Source: Azospirillum brasilense (GTDB taxonomy: Bacteria > Pseudomonadota > Alphaproteobacteria > Azospirillales > Azospirillaceae). Taken from it: a stretch of DNA of 64,000 nt. The position numbers were made by a program, and so were the translations under genes. The DNA is taken from assembly GCF_001315015.1 (NCBI RefSeq), contig NZ_CP012915.1, positions 1,226,501 to 1,290,500 on the forward strand. The letters run 5' to 3'. The notes beneath the pieces were generated by a model, which was not told where the DNA came from, did not search any database, and was given only the letters and a program-made list of their open reading frames with translations. Shown piece by piece: positions 7,251 to 18,278 of the stretch. The first letter of the stretch is position 1. Each line of letters opens with the position of its first letter.

Positions 7251-9514
7251 AGCGGCTTCGCCTCCGGGTCCGCGGGCAGGTGCAGGGGGTCGGCTTCCGG
7301 CCCTTCCTGCATGGGCTGGCGCACCGCCTCGCCTTGACCGGCTGGGTGCTGAACGACGGGGCCGGGGTGCTGGCGGAAGTGCAGGGCGATGCTCTGGAGC
7401 GCTTTTTGACGGCGCTCGCGGAAGACGCCCCGCCGTTGGCGCGGATCGACGCGGTCGAAGCGGAGGATTGCCCCATCCGCCGCGACGAGGCGGGTTTCGC
7501 CATCCTTGCGTCGCATCACGGCGCAGTGACCACCGGGGTCGCCCCCGACGCTGCCATCTGCCCAGCCTGTCTGGCCGAGCTGTTCGACCCGGCGGACCGG
7601 CGCTACCGCTATCCGTTCCTCAATTGCACCCATTGCGGGCCGCGCTTCACCATCACGCGCGCCCTGCCCTACGATCGGCCGCAGACCGCCATGGCGGGCT
7701 TTCCGCTCTGCCCGGACTGCTCCGCCGAATATGCCGATCCCACCGACCGCCGCTTCCACGCCCAGCCGACCGCCTGCCCGGCCTGCGGTCCACGACTGTC
7801 CCATTCCATCGCGGAGGTGCTGGCCGCGCTGCGTGGCGGACGGATCGTCGCCATCAAGGGGCTGGGCGGCTTCCACCTCGCCTGCGACGCGTTCAACGCG
7901 GCGGCGGTGGAGCGGCTGCGCGCGCGCAAGCAGCGCAACGGCAAGCCCTTCGCCCTGATGGTCGCCAACATTGCCTCCACGGAACGGTTCGTGGAGGTCG
8001 GAGCGGCGGAACGGGCATTGTTGGAAGGTGTGGTGCGGCCGGTGGTGCTGTTGCGGCGGCGGGACGGCGCCACGACGCTTCCCGATTCCATCGCCCCCGG
8101 CCTCGCCTGGTTGGGCGTCATGCTGCCCTACACGCCGATCCATCATCTGCTGTTCCACGAGGCCGCCGGACGCCCGGACGGCACAGCGTGGCTGGAGCGG
8201 CCGCAGGACCTCACCCTGGTCATGACCTCCGCCAACCCCGGCGGCGAACCGCTCGCCATCGACAACGACGAAGCCAGGCAACGGCTGCATGGCTTCGCCG
8301 ACCTGATCGTCGACCATGACCGCGACATCCTGATCCGCGCCGACGACAGCGTGATGCGGGTGGTGGCGGGGGCGCCGGCGCTCCTGCGGCGGGGGCGCGG
8401 CCATGCACCGGCGCCCATCCGCCTGCCGCGCTCCGGACCGTCGGTGCTGGCGGTCGGCGGGCATCTGAAGGCCACCGTCTGCCTGACCCGCGGCAACGAA
8501 GCTTTCCTCAGCCAGCACATCGGCGACCTCGACAACGCCGCGACTCTAGGTTTTCTCGAGGAGAGCGTCGCCCATCTGCGCCGCATTCTGGCGGTGGAGC
8601 CGGTGGCCGTCGCCCACGACCTGCATCCCGATTTCCAGAGCACCCGCTTCGCCGAATCGCTCGGCCTGCCGACGCTGCCAGTGCAGCATCACCATGCCCA
8701 CATCGCCGCGGTGCTGGCCGAACACGGGGTGGATGGCCCGGCTCTGGGACTGGCGCTGGACGGGTTCGGGCTTGGGGCGGACGGCGGGTCCTGGGGTGGG
8801 GAAATGCTGCTGGTAAAGGGCGCCGGCTTCACGCGCCTCGGCCATCTGGCGCCGCTGGCCCAGCCGGGCGGCGACGTGGCGGCGCGTCAGCCCTGGCGCA
8901 TGGCGGCGGCAGCACTGGCCCGCATGGGGCGCGGCGTGGAGATCACCGGGCGCTTCGCCGCCTGCGGCCCGGCGGACGGCGTGCGTCGAATGATCGAGGG
9001 CGGCATCAACGCACCGCCCACCAGTTCCTGCGGGCGCTGGTTCGACGCCGCCTGTGGCCTGCTGGGGGTTCGCGCCGTCGCCGGCTTCGAAGGCGAGGCG
9101 CCGATGGCGCTGGAATCGCTGGTCCGCCGCCCCACGGTGCTGAAAGGCGGCTGGCGGATCGAGGGCGGCGTGCTGGACCTCACCCCCCTTCTGGAAAACT
9201 TGTTGCAGATCAATGCGCAGGAGGGGGCCGACCGGTTCCATGGCACCCTGGCCGCGGCGCTCGTCGCTTGGGCCATGCCCGAACTGGCGGCGCGCCGTCT
9301 CGACCATGTCGCCCTGTCCGGTGGCTGCCTGATGAACGCCGTCCTGGCGGAGGAGCTGAGCGCCTGCTTCGCGGCGCGCGGCGTCACCGCGCTGCTGCCG
9401 CGCCAGGCACCGGCCAACGACGGCGGGCTCAGCCTGGGACAGGCCTGGGTCGCCATGCAGAGTTTGCTTGAGGAAGGACCGCCCCCATGTGCCTCGCCGT
9501 TCCCGCCCGCGTGA
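7247..9514 (+). CDS. hypF: HypF, carbamoyltransferase for cyanide-ligand synthesis
   Basis: A 755-residue HypF that uses carbamoyl phosphate and ATP to carbamoylate the C-terminal cysteine of HypE, the source of the CN ligands of the [NiFe] site. Domains in order: acylphosphatase-like (GVGFRPFLH, residues 14-22), two double zinc fingers (C105/C108/C127/C130 and C155/C158/C177/C180), a YrdC-like nucleotide-binding domain (about 195-390), and a Kae1-like carbamoyltransferase domain (QHHHAHIAAVL, LDGFGLGADGGSWGGE, LSGGCLMN). The start is GTG at 7247, which overlaps the LysE-type stop. The 3' end overlaps hypC by 28 bases. Confidence 0.95.
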   Translation: MKRLRLRVRGQVQGVGFRPFLHGLAHRLALTGWVLNDGAGVLAEVQGDALERFLTALAEDAPPLARIDAVEAEDCPIRRDEAGFAILASHHGAVTTGVAPDAAICPACLAELFDPADRRYRYPFLNCTHCGPRFTITRALPYDRPQTAMAGFPLCPDCSAEYADPTDRRFHAQPTACPACGPRLSHSIAEVLAALRGGRIVAIKGLGGFHLACDAFNAAAVERLRARKQRNGKPFALMVANIASTERFVEVGAAERALLEGVVRPVVLLRRRDGATTLPDSIAPGLAWLGVMLPYTPIHHLLFHEAAGRPDGTAWLERPQDLTLVMTSANPGGEPLAIDNDEARQRLHGFADLIVDHDRDILIRADDSVMRVVAGAPALLRRGRGHAPAPIRLPRSGPSVLAVGGHLKATVCLTRGNEAFLSQHIGDLDNAATLGFLEESVAHLRRILAVEPVAVAHDLHPDFQSTRFAESLGLPTLPVQHHHAHIAAVLAEHGVDGPALGLALDGFGLGADGGSWGGEMLLVKGAGFTRLGHLAPLAQPGGDVAARQPWRMAAAALARMGRGVEITGRFAACGPADGVRRMIEGGINAPPTSSCGRWFDAACGLLGVRAVAGFEGEAPMALESLVRRPTVLKGGWRIEGGVLDLTPLLENLLQINAQEGADRFHGTLAAALVAWAMPELAARRLDHVALSGGCLMNAVLAEELSACFAARGVTALLPRQAPANDGGLSLGQAWVAMQSLLEEGPPPCASPFPPA

Positions 9515-9726
9515 TCGAGCTTCTGGAGGACGACCGCGCCACCGTCAGCCTGGGCGGGGTGAAGGTCGCCTGCTCCCTGGCATTGGTCGAGGGGGTGGCG
9601 GTGGGCGACTACGTCATCGTGCATGTCGGCTACGCCCTGTCCAAGCTCGACCCGGAGGAGGCGGAGCGCACGCTCGTCCTGCTCGCCGAAACCGGCACCG
9701 TGCCGCCCGCCTCGGACGCCGCCTGA
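9487..9726 (+). CDS. hypC: HypC, hydrogenase maturation chaperone
   Basis: A 79-residue HypC with the required N-terminal MCLAVPARV (C2), which binds the Fe(CN)2CO unit together with HypD and hands it to the large subunit. A GAGGAAGGA ribosome-binding site inside the end of hypF precedes it. It is the second HypC-family protein of the operon, after hupF. Only 16 bases separate it from hypE, so hypD, which usually follows hypC, is absent here. Confidence 0.93.
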   Translation: MCLAVPARVIELLEDDRATVSLGGVKVACSLALVEGVAVGDYVIVHVGYALSKLDPEEAERTLVLLAETGTVPPASDAA

Positions 9727-9742
9727 CTTTGAGGACTCCGAC

Positions 9743-10789
9743 ATGACCGACCGCCGTCTCTTCACGCGCAAGCTCGACCTCGCCCGCGGCGCCGTGGACA
9801 TGAGCCACGGATCGGGCGGCAAGGCCATGGCCCAGCTGGTGCGGGAACTGTTCGCCGCCGCCTTCGCCAACCCCCTGCTCGACCAGGGCAACGATCAGGC
9901 GGCCTTCGACCCGCCCGCCGGGCGCATGGTGGTGACGACCGACGGCTTCGTCGTCTCGCCGCTGTTCTTTCCCGGCGGCGACATCGGCTCGCTGGCGGTG
10001 CACGGCACGGTGAACGACGTCGCCATGGCCGGGGCGGTGCCGCTTTATCTGACCGCCGGCTTCATCCTGGAGGAAGGCTTTCCCCTGGCCGACCTGAAGC
10101 GGCTGGTCGACAGCATGGCGCGCGCCGCGAACGAGGCCGGCGTGTCCATCGTGACCGGCGACACCAAGGTGGTGGAGCGCGGCAAGGGCGACGGCGTCTT
10201 CATCACCACCACCGGCATCGGCGTGGTGCCACCCGGCGTCGCCCCGTCCGGCGAGCGGGCGCGGCCCGGCGACGCGATCCTGGTCAGCGGCACCCTGGGC
10301 GACCACGGCGTCGCCATCATGTCCACCCGCGAGAATCTGAGTTTCGAGACGGACATCCGGTCGGACAGCGCCGCGCTGCACGGGCTGGTCGCCGGCATGG
10401 TCGCGGCGGTGCCGGACGTGCATGTGCTGCGCGACCCGACCCGCGGCGGTCTGGCGACGACGCTGAACGAGATCGCCCACCAGTCGGGAGTCGGCATGCT
10501 GCTGCGCGAGGCCGACATCCCGTTGAAGGCGGAGGTCGCCGCGGCCTGCGAACTCCTGGGGCTCGACCCGCTCTACGTCGCCAACGAGGGCAAGCTGATC
10601 GCCATCTGCGCAGCCGAGGACGCCGAACGCCTTCTCGCGGCCATGCGCGCCCATCCGCTGGGGGTCGATGCCGCAGTCGTCGGCCGGGTGGTCGAGGATT
10701 CGCACCGCTTCGTGCAGATGGAAACGCGCTTCGGCGGCAAGCGCATCGTCGATTGGCTGTCCGGCGAGCAGCTTCCTCGCATCTGCTGA
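9743..10789 (+). CDS. hypE: HypE, thiocarbamate dehydratase for cyanide-ligand synthesis
   Basis: A 348-residue PurM-like ATPase that dehydrates the carbamoyl group placed on its C-terminal cysteine by HypF, giving the thiocyanate that donates CN. The cysteine is present as the last residue (PRIC, C348). Family motifs: MSHGSGGKAM, DGFVVSPLFFPGGDIG, HGTVNDVAMAGA and RDPTRGGLATTLNE. The ATG at 9743 follows hypC by 16 bases. It is the last gene of the hup/hyp operon in the window. No hydrogenase structural genes are present here. Confidence 0.95.
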   Translation: MTDRRLFTRKLDLARGAVDMSHGSGGKAMAQLVRELFAAAFANPLLDQGNDQAAFDPPAGRMVVTTDGFVVSPLFFPGGDIGSLAVHGTVNDVAMAGAVPLYLTAGFILEEGFPLADLKRLVDSMARAANEAGVSIVTGDTKVVERGKGDGVFITTTGIGVVPPGVAPSGERARPGDAILVSGTLGDHGVAIMSTRENLSFETDIRSDSAALHGLVAGMVAAVPDVHVLRDPTRGGLATTLNEIAHQSGVGMLLREADIPLKAEVAAACELLGLDPLYVANEGKLIAICAAEDAERLLAAMRAHPLGVDAAVVGRVVEDSHRFVQMETRFGGKRIVDWLSGEQLPRIC

Positions 10790-10963
10790 GCCTCCGCTTG
10801 CGCTGAAAGGGGCACTCCGTCGGCTTCGCTCGCACCACCCGGCGTACCGCAATGGAACTGCGGCGGATCGGCCCAGCCGGGGGACCCCGGACGCGCCTCA
10901 CGCGTTGCCTCCCCCGGAAGGCGGTCGTGTTTCCGCCAGCCGAATTGCGAGTACGGGGGATCG

Positions 10964-11686
10964 ATGGGTATTCCGCAGTCCATCCAGTTGGGTGCTGCAC
11001 CGCTGGAGCCGGCGACGCTCGCCGGCACGGCGTCCGCCGCGGAACTGGTCGCGCGTCTGCCGGCGATGGTACCGCTGCACCGCAACCGGGTGAAACGGGC
11101 CTTCGACCTCGTGGGGGCGGTCGGGCTGATTCTGTTCTTCGGACCGCTGATGCTGATCGTCGGGCTCCTCATCACGCTGGACGGCGGCCCCGCGGTGTTC
11201 GGCCACCGGCGCATCGGGACGGAGGGCCGCGACTTCACCTGCTGGAAGTTCCGCTCCATGGTCGTCAACGCGCCGGAAGTGTTCGAAACGCTGATCGAAT
11301 CCGACCCGGAGGCCCGCGCCGAGTGGGAGGCCACGCGCAAGCTGCGCAACGATCCCCGCATCACCTGGATCGGCCGCTTCCTACGCCGCACCAGCCTGGA
11401 CGAGCTGCCGCAGCTCTTCAACGTCCTGACCGGCGACATGAGTCTGGTCGGTCCGCGCCCCATCGTGCAGGAGGAGGTGGCGCGCTATCACGTCTGCTTC
11501 CCCTTCTACACGCGCTGCCGTCCCGGCCTGACCGGGCTGTGGCAGGTCAGCGGCCGCAACGACGTGGACTATGGCCGGCGCGTCCAGCTCGACACCGCCT
11601 ATCTGCTGGGTTGGAGCTTCTGGGGCGACATCCGCATCCTGCTGCGCACGGTCGGCGTGATGCTCAGCGGAAAAGGTGCCTATTAA
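10964..11686 (+). CDS. Undecaprenyl-phosphate sugar phosphotransferase (ExoY/PssY-like)
   Basis: A 240-residue bacterial sugar transferase that probably moves a hexose-1-phosphate to undecaprenyl phosphate as the first step of exopolysaccharide or O-antigen repeat assembly. Order: a 40-residue N-terminal region, KRAFDLVGAVGLILFF (membrane hairpin), RRIGTEGRDFTCWKFRSM, RRTSLDELPQLFNVL, GDMSLVGPRPIVQEE and CRPGLTGLWQVSGRN, all standard for the family. It lacks the long N-terminal membrane domain of WbaP, so it is of the short ExoY type. It has no polysaccharide partners next to it in this window. Which sugar it moves is not visible. Confidence 0.88.
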   Translation: MGIPQSIQLGAAPLEPATLAGTASAAELVARLPAMVPLHRNRVKRAFDLVGAVGLILFFGPLMLIVGLLITLDGGPAVFGHRRIGTEGRDFTCWKFRSMVVNAPEVFETLIESDPEARAEWEATRKLRNDPRITWIGRFLRRTSLDELPQLFNVLTGDMSLVGPRPIVQEEVARYHVCFPFYTRCRPGLTGLWQVSGRNDVDYGRRVQLDTAYLLGWSFWGDIRILLRTVGVMLSGKGAY

Positions 11687-12003
11687 GGCGTAGAATCCCC
11701 GCGCCGCCGCCCTCCCCCGCCCGGAGAGTGGCGGCGCGGCGGGTGGAGACATATATCCTATCCTGCGCGAGGCGACGGGCCCCGCGGCACCAGGGGGCAG
11801 GATTTGAGATTGCCCGGTCAACGTGCTAGGTTGCGGATGGACGACCGGCGGGACCGGCCGGAAGGCCATGTTCCGCTGTACAGACGCACATATGCACCGG
11901 CCTCGGGCGTCCGGCAGGCGAAACCCCTGGTACAATAAGGCTTGCAGTCGCGTTGATGGCTTTGATTCCGCCGGCCGGGCCGGTCAGTCAAGAGGGGCGC
12001 AGG
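11687..12003. other. Intergenic region before the processing protease
   Basis: 317 bases without a convincing gene. CGCGCCGCC (11700-11708) and GGCGGCGCG (11730-11738) form a 9-bp hairpin just after the sugar transferase stop, without a T-tract. TTGAGA (11804-11809) and TAGGTT (11827-11832), 17 bases apart, are a possible sigma70 promoter for the protease gene. The match is modest. Confidence 0.35.
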
Positions 12004-13452
12004 ATGGCGAAACTGCTGGCGGCGCTGTTGCTGCTGATGGTGGCGATGGGACCCGCCTGCGCGGTTGTGCCCGCCTCCCGCGCCGACACCAGCATCGCGC
12101 TGGAGCATTACCGGCAGGAGTTCGCGAAGGCCAAGGGCACCTCCGCCCTCCCCTCCCCGGCGGACCGCAACTACCTTCTCTTCTCCGACGTCCTGCGCCG
12201 CGTGCTGGCTGAGCATGTGAAGCCGGGCACGCCGCAGGTTCTGGTCGAAAAGGCCGTCGCCGGCCTCCAGAAAAAGAAGAAGGAGGAGCCGGGGGTTACT
12301 GACCGGGCTCTGACCGAGGCGGCGTTGGACGCCATGCTGACCTCCCTCGACCCCTATTCGGCCTTCCTCGATTCGGAGCATTTCCGCTACATGCGGGAGC
12401 AGACCCAGGGCGAGTTCGGCGGGCTGGGAATCGAGGTGACGATGGACGAGGACAGCGGCCTGATCCGCGTCGTGTCCCCCATCGACGGCTCCCCCGCCGC
12501 CCGCGCCGGGCTGCGCACCGGCGATCTGATCGCCCGGATCGACGAGGCCCAGGTCAAGGGCATGAACCTGCGCGACGCGGTGGCCCGCATGCGCGGCCCG
12601 GTCGGCACCTCGGTCGCTCTGACCATGCGGCGCAACGGCGGCAACAGCGGGAACGGTGGCCCCGACGCTCCCTTCCGCGTGTCGCTGACCCGCGCGATCG
12701 TAAAGATCCAGCCTGTCCGCTACCGGCTGGAGGGCGACGTCGCCTACATCCGCATCGCCGCCTTCAACCAGCAGACTTCCCACGCCTTGGACGAGGCGGT
12801 GGAGGAGATGCGCCGGCAGGCTCACGGCCGGCTGGCCGGGGCGGTGCTGGATCTGCGCAACAACCCCGGCGGCCTGCTCGATCAGGCGGTGAACGTCGCC
12901 GACCGCTTCCTGGAGGCGGTGGACATCGTGTCGGTGCGCGGCCGTGACCCGGACGAGAACCGCCGCTACACCGGCACGCCGGGCGACCTGCTGGCCGGGC
13001 TGCCCATCGTTCTGCTGATCAACAGCGGGTCGGCCTCGGCCTCCGAGATCGTCGCGGGCGCCCTTCAGGACCACAGCCGCGCGCTTCTGTTCGGCACGCG
13101 CAGCTACGGCAAGGGCTCGGTGCAAACGATTTCGTCGCTGTCCGGCGACATCGGCATCCGCCTGACCACGGCGCGCTACTTCCGCCCGTCGGGCGGGCTG
13201 GTCGACTGCTTCGGCGTGTCGCCGAACCTGGAGATCAAGCCGGCCAACGACAACAGCGAGGAAACGCATCCCGACCCGGCGACCTGCGACCCGCACGCCA
13301 CCCCGCCGCCGCCGCCTCGCGCCTGGCGGATCGAGGATCTGTGCCCGGATGTGGCCGCCGCCCCGTCGAAGCCCGACGCCGACCGCCCGCTGGATTGCGC
13401 CGTCGCCGCCATCCGCACCCGCCTGATGGGCACGCTGATCGGGCGGCCGTAA
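12004..13452 (+). CDS. ctpA: S41-family C-terminal processing peptidase
   Basis: A 482-residue periplasmic serine protease of the CtpA/Prc family. A signal peptide (residues 1 to about 27) is followed by a PDZ domain (about 140-225: GGLGIEVTM, VVSPIDGSPAARAGL, GDLI) and the S41 catalytic domain. The nucleophile is S345 in SGSASASEIVAGAL and the general base K370 in SYGKGSVQ. The ATG at 12004 is preferred to 11953, since it starts the signal peptide and has a purine-rich GAGGGGCGCAGG ahead. The cysteine- and proline-rich C-terminal tail (about residues 420-482) goes beyond the usual core. The symbol is by family. Confidence 0.88.
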   Translation: MAKLLAALLLLMVAMGPACAVVPASRADTSIALEHYRQEFAKAKGTSALPSPADRNYLLFSDVLRRVLAEHVKPGTPQVLVEKAVAGLQKKKKEEPGVTDRALTEAALDAMLTSLDPYSAFLDSEHFRYMREQTQGEFGGLGIEVTMDEDSGLIRVVSPIDGSPAARAGLRTGDLIARIDEAQVKGMNLRDAVARMRGPVGTSVALTMRRNGGNSGNGGPDAPFRVSLTRAIVKIQPVRYRLEGDVAYIRIAAFNQQTSHALDEAVEEMRRQAHGRLAGAVLDLRNNPGGLLDQAVNVADRFLEAVDIVSVRGRDPDENRRYTGTPGDLLAGLPIVLLINSGSASASEIVAGALQDHSRALLFGTRSYGKGSVQTISSLSGDIGIRLTTARYFRPSGGLVDCFGVSPNLEIKPANDNSEETHPDPATCDPHATPPPPPRAWRIEDLCPDVAAAPSKPDADRPLDCAVAAIRTRLMGTLIGRP

Positions 13453-13479
13453 ACCCCACCCCTTTCAACGATGCCTAAC

Positions 13480-13520
13480 AAAAAAGCCCGCCGCTCCAAT
13501 GGAACGGCGGGCTTTTCTTT
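13480..13520. terminator. Bidirectional rho-independent terminator
   Basis: AAAAGCCCGCCG (13482-13493) and CGGCGGGCTTTT (13505-13516) form a perfect 12-bp stem with A/T runs on both sides. It sits between the converging protease and cold-shock genes, so it can serve both strands. Confidence 0.88.
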
Positions 13521-13643
13521 GTGCCCCGCGCACCGTTTCAGACCCTATTGGCGGATCGTGACGGTGATGGGAATGGTGCTGCTTCCGCGACCGGACGTGT
13601 GGGGATGGGTCCGCCCCGCCCCCTCACACCCGGCTGTTCGACG

Positions 13644-14222
13644 TCAGACCACTTCGACGCGCTGCGCTTCCGGACCCTTGACGCCCTGGCGGACGGTCAC
13701 CCGCACCTGCTCGCCGTCGGCGAGCACGTCCAGGCCCGAACGCTCCAGAGCGCGGATGTGGACGAAGATGTCCTTGCCGCCGGTCGACGGGGCGATGAAG
13801 CCGAAGCCCTTCGACACGTTGAACCACTTCACGGTGCCGTCGACCGTCTCCTCGGCGCCGCCGGCGCCGCCGCCGTAGCTGCTGCCACCGCCGTAGCCGC
13901 CGCCGTAGCTGTCGCCGCGCGGAGCACGCGCCGCCGGGCGCGGGGACTCGCTGGCGGTCGAGGTGTCGACGTCGTGGATGGTGGCGACCTGCGGGCCCTT
14001 CGGGCCGCGGGACAGGTCACAGGTGATGGTGGCACCCTCGGGCAGGCTGTCGTGTCCGCAGAACTGCAGAACCGTGGAATGCAGGAAGGCATCCGGCGAG
14101 CCGTCTTCGGGCGTGACGAAGCCGAAGCCCTTGGTCGCGTTGAACCACTTGACGGTGGCGCGGATGTTGCGCTGGGTGATCTCGGGAGCGCGGAAGCTGT
14201 TGCGCTGCGGACGGTCGAACAT
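13644..14222 (-). CDS. Double cold-shock-domain protein
   Basis: A 192-residue protein with two cold-shock domains joined by a glycine/tyrosine-rich linker (GGGYGGGSSYGGG). Each domain carries the RNA-binding signatures: VKWFNATKGFGFVTPEDG with FLHSTVL in the first, VKWFNVSKGFGFIAPSTG with IFVHIRALERSG in the second. It probably binds single-stranded RNA or DNA as a chaperone. Two-domain proteins of this kind are common in alphaproteobacteria. ATGs lie at 14222 and 14234, four residues apart. 14222 has the better purine-rich lead, but the choice is not firm. The frame stays open further upstream without domain similarity. Confidence 0.88.
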   Translation of the reverse strand: MFDRPQRNSFRAPEITQRNIRATVKWFNATKGFGFVTPEDGSPDAFLHSTVLQFCGHDSLPEGATITCDLSRGPKGPQVATIHDVDTSTASESPRPAARAPRGDSYGGGYGGGSSYGGGAGGAEETVDGTVKWFNVSKGFGFIAPSTGGKDIFVHIRALERSGLDVLADGEQVRVTVRQGVKGPEAQRVEVV

Positions 14223-14466
14223 ACGTGGTCTCATCTGTCGTGATAGGCCATGCCCCAACCGGCGGAACATGGCCCCCCGAAGATGATCCGTTCCGCCGCG
14301 CTTTTCAATTGAGATCGCGCGCGTCGGAAAGAAAGATTCGGCCAAAACACGGCCGAAGGCCGCCCGATGGTCACCGGGCGACCAAAAATATCGCAATTGC
14401 TGCGAGAATCGGCGGATTCCCGGTCAAGTCCGGGCGCTCCAAGACTGCCCCTTCAAGATTGGGCCG

Positions 14467-14964
<498 letters not shown>

Positions 14965-15121
14965 GACTTCCGGCCTCTCGATTTGAGGGCGCCATGCATA
15001 GCGCAGCCGGCGCCCTCCGCCAAGCGTCACCGCCACCACGATATGGGCCACGGGAAATTCGCCTGAACCGGACCGGCATTCGCGCTAACCTTTACAAAAC
15101 AGGGGCACCCGGCCCGGAGCG

Positions 15122-15910
15122 ATGGAACCGGCGATGAGCAGAAGCGGACCCGATCTTCCCACGCGGCGCATCGCCGCCGACACCGTGCTGCTCCGCCAGG
15201 GCGAGGCCGGGGACTGCGCATGGCTGATCCAGTCGGGCGAGCTGGAGGTTCTGCTGGACGGCCCGGACGGCCCCATCCGCCTGGGCACCGTCGGCGCCAA
15301 CGCCATAGTCGGGGAGATGGCGCTGCTGGACGACGGGCTGCGCAGCGCCACGGTGCGTGCACTGACCACCGTCGAGGCGGTGGAGCTGTCGCGCGGGACA
15401 TTCCGCGCGTTGCGCGGCCGCTGCCCGCCGCTGGCCTCCTACCTGCTGGAAAGCCTCGTCGCCGCGATCCGCCGCAGCTACGGCCTGCCCCAGCCCGAGC
15501 GGCAGGAGGGCGGCGCCGGCATCCGCTCCTCCGATTCCTTTGCCACGGTGGCGGACCGGCGCATGTTCCGCCTCGGCCACAGCTTCTTCCGCCAGGGGGA
15601 CGAGGGAACGGCGGCCTACCTGATCCAGTCCGGCTCGGTCGGCGTTCGGCGCGACGGGGCCGACCTCGGCGTGTTGGGGCCGGGGCGTATCTTCGGGGAA
15701 CTTGCCCTCCTCGCCAACCGCCCCCGCGCCGCCACCGTCGTTGCGCTGGAAGCCACGGTCTGCGAAATCATCCGCAAGGACCAGTTCGCCAAAGCCATCG
15801 AGACGATGCCGCCCATCCTGCGCTCGCTGACCCGCATCTACATCGAGCAGCTGTCCGGCGGACGGCTCCTGCCCCGCCACGCCGAACCCGCAAGAACCGA
15901 CTCCCCATGA
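15122..15910 (+). CDS. Tandem cyclic-nucleotide-binding-domain protein
   Basis: A 262-residue soluble protein with two cyclic-nucleotide-binding domains, about residues 16-110 and 145-250. The phosphate-binding cassette is classical in the second (FGELALLANRPRAATV) and weaker in the first (GEMALLDDGLRSATV). No helix-turn-helix or catalytic domain is seen, so it looks like a regulatory-subunit-type protein, resembling the paired domains of protein kinase A regulatory subunits. A second in-frame ATG at 15134 has better spacing to a purine-rich stretch. It overlaps rnhB by four bases, which implies co-transcription. Confidence 0.85.
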   Translation: MEPAMSRSGPDLPTRRIAADTVLLRQGEAGDCAWLIQSGELEVLLDGPDGPIRLGTVGANAIVGEMALLDDGLRSATVRALTTVEAVELSRGTFRALRGRCPPLASYLLESLVAAIRRSYGLPQPERQEGGAGIRSSDSFATVADRRMFRLGHSFFRQGDEGTAAYLIQSGSVGVRRDGADLGVLGPGRIFGELALLANRPRAATVVALEATVCEIIRKDQFAKAIETMPPILRSLTRIYIEQLSGGRLLPRHAEPARTDSP

Positions 15911-16581
15911 CCTCCAAGACCACCACCAAAGCCGTCCGCGTCAAAGCCCCCCGCCCGCAACCCGACCTGTCCTTCGAAATCGCGCTGGGCCAGGGGCGGC
16001 TGGTCTGCGGAATCGACGAGGTGGGACGCGGCCCGCTCGCCGGCCCGGTGGTCACCGCCGCCGTGGTGCTGCCGGCCGGCGGCCTGCCCGACGCGCTGGC
16101 CCGCGCCATCAACGACAGCAAGGCGCTGAGCCTGCGCGCCCGCGAGGCGCTGGAGCCGGAAATCCGCGCCCACGCCCTGGCCGTCGCGCTGGCCGAGGCG
16201 TCCGCGGCGGAGATCGATGACCTGAACATCCACAAGGCCACGCTGCTGGCCATGAAGCGCGCCTACGAGGCGCTGCCCGGTGAGGCGCCCGCGGTCGCGC
16301 TGATCGATGGGAAGTTCAAGCCCGACCTGTCCTGCCTGATGGAGGCCATCGTCAAGGGCGACGGGCGCAGCCAGTCGATCGCCGCCGCTTCCATCGTTGC
16401 CAAGGTGGCGCGCGACCGCGAGATGATCCGGCTGGCGGAGCTTCACCCGCAGTATGGTTGGGACCGCAACGCCGGTTACCCGACGCCGGAGCATCTGGAG
16501 GCGCTGCGCCGCCACGGCGTGACGCCCCACCACCGAGTCACTTTTGCACCAGTCCGCGCCCAAATCGAAGGGGCGGGCTGA
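15907..16581 (+). CDS. rnhB: Ribonuclease HII
   Basis: A 224-residue RNase HII that cuts RNA in RNA-DNA hybrids and at single ribonucleotides. The catalytic core opens with GIDEVGRGPLAGP (D37, E38). NDSKALS, LIDGKFKP and KGDGRSQSIAAASIVAKVARD follow. The N-terminal 25 residues are basic and longer than in E. coli. It overlaps the gene before it (ATGA), and the ccrM gene follows. Confidence 0.95.
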   Translation: MTSKTTTKAVRVKAPRPQPDLSFEIALGQGRLVCGIDEVGRGPLAGPVVTAAVVLPAGGLPDALARAINDSKALSLRAREALEPEIRAHALAVALAEASAAEIDDLNIHKATLLAMKRAYEALPGEAPAVALIDGKFKPDLSCLMEAIVKGDGRSQSIAAASIVAKVARDREMIRLAELHPQYGWDRNAGYPTPEHLEALRRHGVTPHHRVTFAPVRAQIEGAG

Positions 16582-16588
16582 ACGCCGC

Positions 16589-17757
<1,169 letters not shown>

Positions 17758-17890
17758 CGTCCGGCGCCGGGCTTGGGGCTGGGCGGCCGATCGCGCCGCC
17801 CCGCTCCCGCAAGTTCGGCATTGGAGCCCCTCATCGAACGCCGCCCGCATGCCTTGGCAGGACGGGGACGGCGTGATAGGCGTGTGCGCC

Positions 17891-18274
17891 ATGAACAAGC
17901 TCTTCGCCACCGTCACCGCTCCGGCGCCCCGTTCGGCCCCGACGGCGCTTTCCACCCGTTGCTTCGTGCGCGATCTGGTCATGGATGCGCTGATCGGCGT
18001 CTATGCCCACGAACGGATCAAGCCGCAGCGCATCCGCCTGAGCCTCGACCTGGACGTCGCCGCCCCCGGCGTCACCGGCGAGGACATGGCGGCGGTGGTG
18101 AAGGGGCTGGTCAGCCAGGGGCACGTCACACTGATCGAAACACTGGCCGAACGGATCGCCGAACGCTGCCTGTCCGACGAGCGGATCGCCAGCGTCAAGG
18201 TGCGGGTGGAGAAGCTTGACGTGTTCCCCGATGCCGCCAGCGTCGGCGTCGAAATCGAACGCGCACGGGCCTGA
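17891..18274 (+). CDS. folB: Dihydroneopterin aldolase-like protein (FolB)
   Basis: A 127-residue FolB-type tunnelling-fold protein that probably converts dihydroneopterin to 6-hydroxymethyl-dihydropterin in folate synthesis. Family features: VMDALIGVYAHERIKPQRIRL, VTLIETLAERIAERCL and VRVEKLDVFPDAASVGVEIER. The ATG at 17891 gives the usual length. An earlier ATG at 17849 would add 14 residues of no family similarity, and neither has a clear ribosome-binding site. Confidence 0.82.
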   Translation: MNKLFATVTAPAPRSAPTALSTRCFVRDLVMDALIGVYAHERIKPQRIRLSLDLDVAAPGVTGEDMAAVVKGLVSQGHVTLIETLAERIAERCLSDERIASVKVRVEKLDVFPDAASVGVEIERARA

Positions 18275-18278
18275 CCCG

